Source of the DNA: an uncultured bacterium
GTDB lineage: Bacteria; Bacillota; Clostridia; Lachnospirales; Lachnospiraceae
NCBI GenBank assembly: GCA_905215155.1
Contig: CAJMPJ010000033.1
Location: forward strand, 1-39,603
Direction of reading: 5' to 3'
DNA: 39,603 nucleotides
The notes below the pieces were generated by a model that was not told where the DNA came from, made no database searches, and was given only the letters and a program-made list of their open reading frames with translations. The position numbers were made by a program, and so were the translations under genes. Below are positions 34,246-39,603 of this stretch, piece after piece. Numbering within the stretch: position 1 is the first letter of the stretch; each line of letters opens with the position of its first letter.

Positions 34246-35163
34246 ATGGAATATCTTGTCATTGATTCAGGAGGAACCTTTATCAAATATGCTGTTATGA
34301 ATGAAAATGCAGAAATTATTGAAAAAGGCAAGGTAAAGACCCCTCCGTATGATCAATATACTTTAGAGGATTATCTGGAGGTTTTAGAATCTATTTATCA
34401 GCGGTATGAGAAAACGGTGAAAGGGATTGCCATGAGCAGCCCCGGGATTCTGGACAGTGATACCGGGTATTGCTACACAGGCGGTTCTCTGACCTACATT
34501 TCCGGACAAAATATGGTGGAACTTTTAGAAGAGCGGTGTAAGGTACCGGTTACCATTGAAAACGATGGGAAGTGTGTGGCTCTGGCAGAACTGTGGAAAG
34601 GAAGTCTGAAGGAGGTTAAAAATGGCATCGTCCTTGTTCTTGGAACAGGAGTTGGAGGAGGGCTGGTTATAAATGGAAGCCTTTACAAGGGAAATCATTT
34701 TTCGGCAGGAGAATTCAGCTATCTGGCAGTAAATGAAGGATGCCTGGATCAGACGGAGGGTTATTGGGGATCGACCAATGGGGTGGATGCGTTAGCAAAG
34801 GATACGTCCATAGAAACGGGAATCCCGCAAAAAGAGCTTGACGGGATAAAGATCTTTGAAATGGCCAACAAAGGCGATGAGCGGGTGTTAAAAGCATTGG
34901 ATCAATATACAAAAAGACTTGCGGTGCAGATCTATAATTTACAGACCGTGCTGGATGCAGAAGTAATTGCCATTGGAGGAGGGATTAGCCAGCAGCCGCT
35001 TTTGATCCGGTATGTGAAAAAAAACGTAGAGGAATTGTGTGAAAAGCATCCATTCCGTAACTTTTCCCCATTCATTCCCACACCGGTTGTGACGGCCTGC
35101 CGGTATTTCAACGATTCCAATTTGGTTGGTGCACTCTATCACTTTTTGAATAAAGCGAGATAA
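34246..35163 (+). CDS. ROK-family sugar kinase
   Basis: The 305-residue protein starts MEYLVIDSGGTFIKYAVMNE (ATP-binding DxGGTxxK), has the catalytic Asp in ENDGKCVALAE and the VLGTGVGGGLVINGSLYKG glycine-rich stretch. It probably phosphorylates the hexose released by the preceding hydrolase. The zinc-binding CxCGxxGC motif of many ROK proteins is absent; in its place is VNEGCLDQTEGYWGS. There is no DNA-binding domain, so it is a kinase and not a ROK repressor. ATG 34246 has GAGGAG eight bases upstream; a GTG at 34237 overlaps the previous stop. Confidence 0.87.
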   Translation: MEYLVIDSGGTFIKYAVMNENAEIIEKGKVKTPPYDQYTLEDYLEVLESIYQRYEKTVKGIAMSSPGILDSDTGYCYTGGSLTYISGQNMVELLEERCKVPVTIENDGKCVALAELWKGSLKEVKNGIVLVLGTGVGGGLVINGSLYKGNHFSAGEFSYLAVNEGCLDQTEGYWGSTNGVDALAKDTSIETGIPQKELDGIKIFEMANKGDERVLKALDQYTKRLAVQIYNLQTVLDAEVIAIGGGISQQPLLIRYVKKNVEELCEKHPFRNFSPFIPTPVVTACRYFNDSNLVGALYHFLNKAR

Positions 35164-35214
35164 AGAGTATTTAGGATCAATCAGGAAAAAATATAAAATA
35201 AAGGGAGAGAAAGT

Positions 35215-35442
35215 ATGATAAAAAGATCGGTAAAGATTTCGACAATTGGTGCAGTTCAGGAGTTTAACCGCATATGCAGTCAATTTGATTGTGATATGGA
35301 TTTATCACAGGGAAAGTATACGGTGGATGCAAAGTCTATTATGGGGATATTCAGCCTGAATTTGGAAGAAGAGCTTGAATTAGTTGCAAACACAGAGGAT
35401 AAAGAGTTAGTGGATGAAAAATTTTCTGATTTTATCGTATAG
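35215..35442 (+). CDS. HPr-like domain protein lacking the active-site histidine
   Basis: The 75-residue protein matches the HPr fold: VDAKSIMGIFSL (38-48) equals the regulatory serine region of HPr (NLKSIMGVMSL, Ser46 corresponds to S41). The His15 site (GIHARPA in B. subtilis) is replaced by GAVQEF, with Val14 at the position of His15, and the following helix is about four residues shorter. It therefore cannot carry the PTS phosphoryl group at His15 but could be a target of HPr kinase at S41, in the manner of Crh. It has GGGAGAG before the ATG and lies 51 bases after the ROK gene, at the operon end. Confidence 0.75.
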   Translation: MIKRSVKISTIGAVQEFNRICSQFDCDMDLSQGKYTVDAKSIMGIFSLNLEEELELVANTEDKELVDEKFSDFIV

Positions 35443-35486
35443 GATGCCTTCGGTGCGCAATTAAAAATCGCATAGTGTTGTCTGGT

Positions 35487-35524
35487 ATCGTCCCTCTGCA
35501 TGAAACCGCAGAGGGACGATTTTT
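35487..35524 (+). terminator. Intrinsic terminator of the GPH/ROK/HPr-like operon
   Basis: A perfect 13-base-pair stem ATCGTCCCTCTGC (35487-35499) and its complement (35508-35520), loop of eight bases, followed by TTTT. Confidence 0.9.
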
Positions 35525-35551
35525 GGTATAAAATAAATTTAATTCTAAGGT

Positions 35552-36550
35552 TTATGTGGTTTCCCGTTCTGCCAGAGAAGCGTGGAATATAATGTGCTGA
35601 TACGCAGGAACAATTTCCTGTGCGGCCTCCATTTCTCCTATTAAAAGCTCAACTGCTTTACTGCCCATTTCCATAGCCGGCATTTCCATAGAGGTCATGG
35701 GAGTTTCAAGCATATCACCGATACAGTGTCCGGTAAGACTCATGACCTTGATCTGTTGGGGGAATTTTATCCCCTCTTTTTTCAGTGCCCTGATAGCACC
35801 GATCCCATACATATCTACCGCAGCCATAATGGCATCCAGATGGGGGTCCTGCTCCAGCAGCTGATATACTCCTTCAAAGCCTTCCTTAAAATAATTGTGG
35901 GAGGGACCGGAGAGTCCAGCCACATTCTCAGTCAAACCACATTCGTAAATGGCATCATGGTAGCCGCGGTAGCGGTCACGGTATGGAATCAGCTTGGAAA
36001 ACCCATTCATCAGACCGATATGGCGGCAGCCTTTTGATACCAGGTATTTGACTCCGTTATAAGCGATTTCGTGATAATCCGTTACAACGCTGCTCATGGT
36101 TTTATCCTGCCGCCGCACCACTTGGACAACCGATATTCCACTGTCCCTGATATCGCGTATCAAGCGGGCGTTTTCTCCAGTGGAAGCGATGATAATACCG
36201 TCTCCAAACCCATTTCTTAACCGGTTTAAACACTCTTTTTCCACTTTGGGGTCATCCATGGTACAGCAGATCAGGGTTTCATATCCAAACTTTCGGGCTT
36301 CCAGCTCTATTCCCTGGGTAATCTCCGAAAACACGGACATGCTGATACTGGGGACCACCACCCCTATGGTATGGCGTTTCCCTTGACGAAGACCTTTTGC
36401 CAAAAGATTGGGGTGGTAACTGAGCTGCTTGACGGCAGCATATACCCTTTTTTTTGTTTCCGGGTGGACGTAGGAGGTGTTGTTCAGTGCTCTGGAGGCC
36501 GTACTTACATCAACACAGGCCAGTTTTGCTACATCCTTTAAAGTTGCCAT
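35552..36550 (-). CDS. LacI-family regulator of the DHDPS-like/Nramp-like genes
   Basis: The 332-residue protein begins MATLKDVAKLACVDVSTASR, the LacI helix-turn-helix, with hinge SYHPNLLAKGLR and an effector domain from about residue 60. I chose ATG 36550, which has AAGGAG upstream; an in-frame ATG at 36622 lies at the transcription start of a perfect promoter and cannot be used. The GCAAACGTTTGC palindrome in its own leader suggests autoregulation, and similar palindromes at the two other genes suggest a three-gene regulon. Confidence 0.9.
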   Translation of the reverse strand: MATLKDVAKLACVDVSTASRALNNTSYVHPETKKRVYAAVKQLSYHPNLLAKGLRQGKRHTIGVVVPSISMSVFSEITQGIELEARKFGYETLICCTMDDPKVEKECLNRLRNGFGDGIIIASTGENARLIRDIRDSGISVVQVVRRQDKTMSSVVTDYHEIAYNGVKYLVSKGCRHIGLMNGFSKLIPYRDRYRGYHDAIYECGLTENVAGLSGPSHNYFKEGFEGVYQLLEQDPHLDAIMAAVDMYGIGAIRALKKEGIKFPQQIKVMSLTGHCIGDMLETPMTSMEMPAMEMGSKAVELLIGEMEAAQEIVPAYQHIIFHASLAERETT

Positions 36551-36603
36551 ACGCGGTCTGTCTCCTTTCTCTTGCAATCCAATCAACCGTTCCTTAAACA
36601 TAT

Positions 36604-36615
36604 GCAAACGTTTGC
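36604..36615. promoter_or_regulatory. LacI-type operator in the regulator's own leader
   Basis: GCAAACGTTTGC is a perfect 12-base palindrome placed about 7-18 bases after the probable start of the lacI transcript. Confidence 0.65.
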
Positions 36616-36628
36616 TTCTCATGACGTC

Positions 36629-36657
36629 ATTATAGTAGTTCCGGTCTTTTCTGTCAA
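36629..36657 (-). promoter_or_regulatory. Consensus promoter of the LacI gene (minus strand)
   Basis: TTGACA (36652-36657), 17-base spacer, TATAAT (36629-36634): all twelve bases match the sigma-A consensus. Confidence 0.9.
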
Positions 36658-36721
36658 TACCACTGCAAATCCCCGAAATCCTTTAAAATCATGCAAAAAA
36701 TTGCAGGAACCTTCTGTAATG

Positions 36722-36750
36722 TTGACGCCATAAATCGGAAGTGATATAAA
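36722..36750 (+). promoter_or_regulatory. Promoter of the DHDPS-family gene
   Basis: TTGACG (36722-36727), 17-base spacer, TATAAA (36745-36750), about 90 bases before the ATG. Confidence 0.75.
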
Positions 36751-36765
36751 AGAATTACACAAGAG

Positions 36766-36781
36766 ATACAAACGTTTGTAT
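36766..36781. promoter_or_regulatory. LacI-type operator at the DHDPS-family promoter
   Basis: ATACAAACGTTTGTAT is a perfect 16-base palindrome beginning 15 bases after the -10 box, with the same AAACGTTT core as the site in the LacI leader. Confidence 0.8.
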
Positions 36782-36847
36782 TAAATCTTGAAGCATGTGC
36801 GCAGTGCTTACATATCAAACAAATGACCGAGTGAAAGGAGAAATATT

Positions 36848-37828
36848 ATGGCAAAAACTAAGAATTTCAAAACAATATTCCCGGCTGTTTCTGTTCCTTT
36901 AAAAGAGGATTATTCTATTGATGAAAAAGAATTCCGTGCATATCTTCGCTGGATCAAAACATTTTATGGAAAGGGAATCGAGGGGTTAGTATGCAATGGC
37001 CATACTGGGGAAATCACAGGTCTTTCCCGTTCAGAACGGAAACGGGTGGTTGAAATCTGCAGGGAAGAATGTGGGGATGTCATGACCATTATTTCAGGAA
37101 TCAACTGCGAAAATACCGCAGAGTCCATCGAAATGGCAAAAGAAGCAAAGGAAGCCGGGGCGGATGGAATTCTTTTAATGCCCCCTCATATGTGGCTTCG
37201 TTTTGGAATGCATGAGGATGCACCGTTTGAGTATGTCAAGGACGTAGCGGAAGGTGCTGACATTGATATTATCATTCACTTATATCCAGCAATCAGTAAG
37301 GCATTTTATCCGGTACAGACCTTGATTAAAATGTGCAGGGAAATTGAACATGTGAAATGCATCAAAATGGGAACCCGCGTTACTTCTATCTATGAGCATG
37401 ATGTACGCCTGCTTCGCCAGGAGTGTCCGGACATATCTCTGATTACGTGCCACGACGAAACACTGTGCGTTAGCTGGTTCCCTGGAATGGATGGCGCTTT
37501 AATCGGCTTTGCAGGCTGCGTTCCAGAAATAATCTGTCCGGCATGGGAAGTATTTAAAAATCCTGACAAACATACGTTGAAGGAAGCACAGGACTGGTCG
37601 GACCGGATTTACCATATTTCTCAGGCAATCTATGGCGGAGGTCAGCCGTCCGGGGAAGCGCATGCACGTTTGAAAGAAGCGCTGGTGCAGCGGGGAGTCT
37701 TCACCTCCGGACTCATGCGTAAACCGGTACTGCCATTGAATCAGGAAGAAAAGGACTGGATTGCTCTGGGTCTTGAACGCAGCGGACTTGCTAAAGTTGA
37801 CATGAACCAGTTCCGGGATCAATCCTGA
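36848..37828 (+). CDS. Dihydrodipicolinate synthase (DapA/NanA) family lyase, atypical
   Basis: The 326-residue protein has the class I aldolase TIM barrel of the DHDPS/N-acetylneuraminate lyase family. The Schiff-base lysine is probably K173 in VKCIKMGTR and the pyruvate-binding GTTGE is GHTGE (51-55). Where relatives have YNxP, with catalytic Tyr, this protein has IIHLYPAISK, so His144 or a shifted Tyr146 must act. Members condense or cleave pyruvate-derived 2-keto acids, or dehydrate keto-deoxy sugar acids; lysine synthesis is unlikely given the LacI control and the transporter partner. AAAGGAG precedes the ATG. It is followed by a very strong terminator shared with the convergent transporter. 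Confidence 0.82.
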   Translation: MAKTKNFKTIFPAVSVPLKEDYSIDEKEFRAYLRWIKTFYGKGIEGLVCNGHTGEITGLSRSERKRVVEICREECGDVMTIISGINCENTAESIEMAKEAKEAGADGILLMPPHMWLRFGMHEDAPFEYVKDVAEGADIDIIIHLYPAISKAFYPVQTLIKMCREIEHVKCIKMGTRVTSIYEHDVRLLRQECPDISLITCHDETLCVSWFPGMDGALIGFAGCVPEIICPAWEVFKNPDKHTLKEAQDWSDRIYHISQAIYGGGQPSGEAHARLKEALVQRGVFTSGLMRKPVLPLNQEEKDWIALGLERSGLAKVDMNQFRDQS

Positions 37829-37860
37829 CCGTTAAAGCAAATACAAATTCTTGTATCAAG

Positions 37861-37912
37861 CATGAGAGAAAGCCGGGATCGAAATTCAATCCGATCCCGG
37901 CTTTCTCTCGTG
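37861..37912. terminator. Bidirectional terminator between lyase and Nramp-like genes
   Basis: A perfect 18-base-pair stem, 37864-37881 with 37892-37909, loop ten bases, which extends outward by three more pairs including one G-U (to 37861 and 37912). It lies between convergent genes. Confidence 0.88.
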
Positions 37913-37967
37913 GTTTATCCAGGCAATTCCAGTCTTTTGCAGAAATCGTTTATGTTTTTCTTTTTAT

Positions 37968-39314
37968 TTAGAATAATACTGCAATTGAATTTATGAATTT
38001 TAAAACTGCGCCAGATAATGCATATATGGTTACAAATAAGTAGAATATGTAACTGATTGTCATACAAACCTGCAGTGCTCTTGGTTCTTTGATCCCACGG
38101 TTGATGTCTTTCCTCCAAATCATCCGGGTAATAAATAATCCCGCAACGGGAGTTGCAACGCCGGTGGCCACATTGGATAAGTAGATTAATTGTACCGGAG
38201 ATTTTCCATAGCTGAAGCAAATGACCGTACCTACAAAAAGAACCATCATGGAACCCAGTTTGATATTCCTTCCATCTAACGCTGTTGGCTGGTTGACACC
38301 TGCACTGAACAGTACAACGCCCCTTGCAGTATTTCCTAAAATGGCGGAAAAAGCTGAGGCAAGAAGGGCGACCCCCATAACGAGAGGAGCCGTATTTCCC
38401 AGTACAGGAACCAGCATAGCAGCCAGATCAGCAGGAGTGCTGATCGCTGCACCGGTCGGATTCATGACAATTGCACCTACCAGGATAATTGTGATACTGA
38501 TAATGATTACTCCAAAAATATGTGCTGCCGCGTCGGTCATCATGACTCCATTAAACAAATCCTGCTTTTTCCATTTCTTTTCATTGCCCAGATATGTTCC
38601 GTAAATACCTGTGGTGAGAGAAGCACTGGAACCAATAAAACCTATAATTACAGGAAGGCTTCCTCGGGGAAACTTCCACTGTAAAAGTCCTCTGGCCATT
38701 TCCCCCGGTTCGGGTCCGCCGGACATGATAAGGACGACTAAAAAGGCAATTGTCATCGCACAAAGCGCAGCCATAATCCCTTTTTCTATTTTATTATAAA
38801 CGTTCTTGGAAAAATAGCAGAATAGAATGGCAGCCATAATTATCATAGCCCCTGACTTCCAGTTGATTCCAAATATTAAATTCATCCCTGCACCTATGCC
38901 GGAAATATTTCCGATTGTAAAGAACATACAGGCTAAAAACGTGGCAATGCCAACAAAACCTGCGGCGGTCTTTCCGTAATAATGTCGGATCGCATGAATG
39001 GAAGGCATTCCTGTCAGCATTGACAGCCTGTAAGTTGTCAGCATGAATGTAGTTCCCATAAATAACACGGGGATCATAATCCAAAGGAGACGGTATCCGT
39101 ATTGTGCTCCGATCATAGCCGATGTTGTCAGGGACCCCGGCCCAAGTACAATCCCTGCCAAAATAAACCCAGGTCCCACCTTTTTTAATAATTCCGTTAC
39201 CGGAAGACGCTTGACGGTTCCTGGATCAAACCCTAATACATTATCAGCAGAAACTTCCATGTTATCATTAGACTTCTGTGCAAAACCTAAAACTCCTGCA
39301 TCATTGCTTTCCAT
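37968..39314 (-). CDS. Nramp-fold (SLC11-like) transporter lacking the metal-binding motifs
   Basis: The 448-residue membrane protein has about eleven hydrophobic segments and the Nramp family pattern, beginning VGPGFILAGIVLGPGSLTTS. In true Nramp metal transporters helix 1 carries DPGN, whose Asp and Asn bind the metal; here the stretch reads GPGS (58-61). The helix 6 motif with the ligand Met (AxxMPH) reads GSSASLTTG (228-236). No Asp, Asn or Met ligand remains, so the cargo is probably not Mn2+/Fe2+. ATG 39314 has AAGGAGG seven bases upstream; ATG 39332 precedes that ribosome site. Linked to the DHDPS-family gene by a shared operator type, it may carry a small organic compound. Confidence 0.8.
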   Translation of the reverse strand: MESNDAGVLGFAQKSNDNMEVSADNVLGFDPGTVKRLPVTELLKKVGPGFILAGIVLGPGSLTTSAMIGAQYGYRLLWIMIPVLFMGTTFMLTTYRLSMLTGMPSIHAIRHYYGKTAAGFVGIATFLACMFFTIGNISGIGAGMNLIFGINWKSGAMIIMAAILFCYFSKNVYNKIEKGIMAALCAMTIAFLVVLIMSGGPEPGEMARGLLQWKFPRGSLPVIIGFIGSSASLTTGIYGTYLGNEKKWKKQDLFNGVMMTDAAAHIFGVIIISITIILVGAIVMNPTGAAISTPADLAAMLVPVLGNTAPLVMGVALLASAFSAILGNTARGVVLFSAGVNQPTALDGRNIKLGSMMVLFVGTVICFSYGKSPVQLIYLSNVATGVATPVAGLFITRMIWRKDINRGIKEPRALQVCMTISYIFYLFVTIYALSGAVLKFINSIAVLF

Positions 39315-39360
39315 AAATAGCCTCCTTCTCATCGAATAGGATCAATCGGTAAATACTGTG

Positions 39361-39413
39361 AAAATAAACCAACAAAACTTGCATACAATCGTTTGTTTTT
39401 GTTGGTTTATTTT
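39361..39413. repeat. 17-base perfect inverted repeat around the operator
   Basis: AAAATAAACCAACAAAA at 39361-39377 is exactly complementary to 39397-39413; the 19-base loop contains the operator core. The right arm abuts the -10 box, so the transcript would include only part of it; a DNA-level role is as likely as an RNA hairpin. Confidence 0.8.
39383..39398. promoter_or_regulatory. LacI-type operator at the Nramp-like gene
   Basis: ATACAATCGTTTGTTT carries ACAATCGTTTGT, one base away from the ACAAACGTTTGT core of the site at 36766-36781, and sits just after the candidate minus-strand promoter. Confidence 0.65.
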
Positions 39414-39438
39414 ATAACACTTTCTTAAATGTAGTCAA
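39411..39438 (-). promoter_or_regulatory. Candidate promoter of the Nramp-like gene
   Basis: Minus-strand TTGACT (39433-39438), 16-base spacer, TATAAA (39411-39416). Transcription would start near 39404, about 90 bases before the ATG. Beyond it, to the end of the window at 39603, no gene is seen. Confidence 0.6.
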
Positions 39439-39603
39439 TAATTATAAACATTCCTGCAAAATGTTGCATTTTATTGTATTTTCAACCAAATACACACAAT
39501 GTCGATCCGGCTATTTGTTCTTGGGCCGGCAAAACGGATATCTTACCGCGCTAGCGTAAAGTTTTATTCGGATAATGGTAAATAAATAAAAAGAGAACAC
39601 CAC

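Noticed and set aside
36551..36622. Longer N-terminus for the third LacI regulator
   Set aside because: The extension begins at the probable transcription start of a consensus promoter and contains an operator; the LacI domain starts exactly at ATG 36550 with AAGGAG before it.
36848..37828. Identification of the DHDPS-family gene as kdgD (5-dehydro-4-deoxyglucarate dehydratase)
   Set aside because: The expected GGTGEF-type loop is not present (GHTGEI), and the gene is controlled by a separate LacI and not by the gudD locus.

Overview
The window looks like a chromosomal stretch of a low-to-mid GC Firmicute, most likely a gut or soil Lachnospiraceae/Clostridium-type organism. The reasons are the strong AAGGAGG-type ribosome sites, use of TTG starts, sigma-A promoters with 16-18 base spacers, LplB/YtcP-type sugar ABC permeases without their own ATPase, GPH symporters, BlaI/M56 pairs and LacI regulators next to the operons they probably control. 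No rRNA, tRNA, CRISPR array, phage gene or insertion sequence was found. The species assignment is inference.

Layout. 1-704: AT-rich, no gene. 705-3842: membrane-anchored GH78 rhamnosidase, ended by a bidirectional terminator shared with a convergent ProC-family reductase (3925-4746). 5356-7037: EcsC-family gene overlapping a LysR regulator. 7361-10274: Old-Yellow-Enzyme-type flavin/Fe-S reductase plus an NmrA-like NAD(P)-binding protein, with a terminator. 10399-12186 (minus): secreted HEXXH protein with a discoidin-like C-terminus. 12551-14376 (minus): BlaI repressor, M56 (BlaR1-like) membrane protease without a penicillin sensor, and a small secreted protein. 14596-18319: LysR regulator divergent from glucarate dehydratase (gudD) and a CitMHS-like transporter. 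18407-23638: LacI regulator divergent from an operon of PTS EIIBC, metallo-beta-lactamase-fold hydrolase and a split AtuA-type protein. 23724-30072: LacI regulator divergent from a fructoside import operon (two permeases, lipoprotein binding protein, GH32). 30111-35442: AraC regulator divergent from GPH symporter, GH78-like hydrolase, ROK kinase and an HPr-like protein lacking the phosphorylatable histidine. 35552-39314: LacI regulator, DHDPS-family lyase and a convergent Nramp-fold transporter lacking the metal-binding motifs.

How the genes work together. The window is a chain of separate, individually regulated catabolic cassettes, each with transporter plus first enzymes and its own local regulator. 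Promoters and operators can be read for the three LacI loci: near-perfect palindromes centred on ACCGGT or AACGTT sit at about the transcription start. The most unusual parts are the LacI/DHDPS-like/Nramp-like regulon (three similar palindromes, altered active-site and metal-site residues), the PTS operon carrying AtuA and MBL proteins, and the His-less HPr-like protein closing a glycoside operon.
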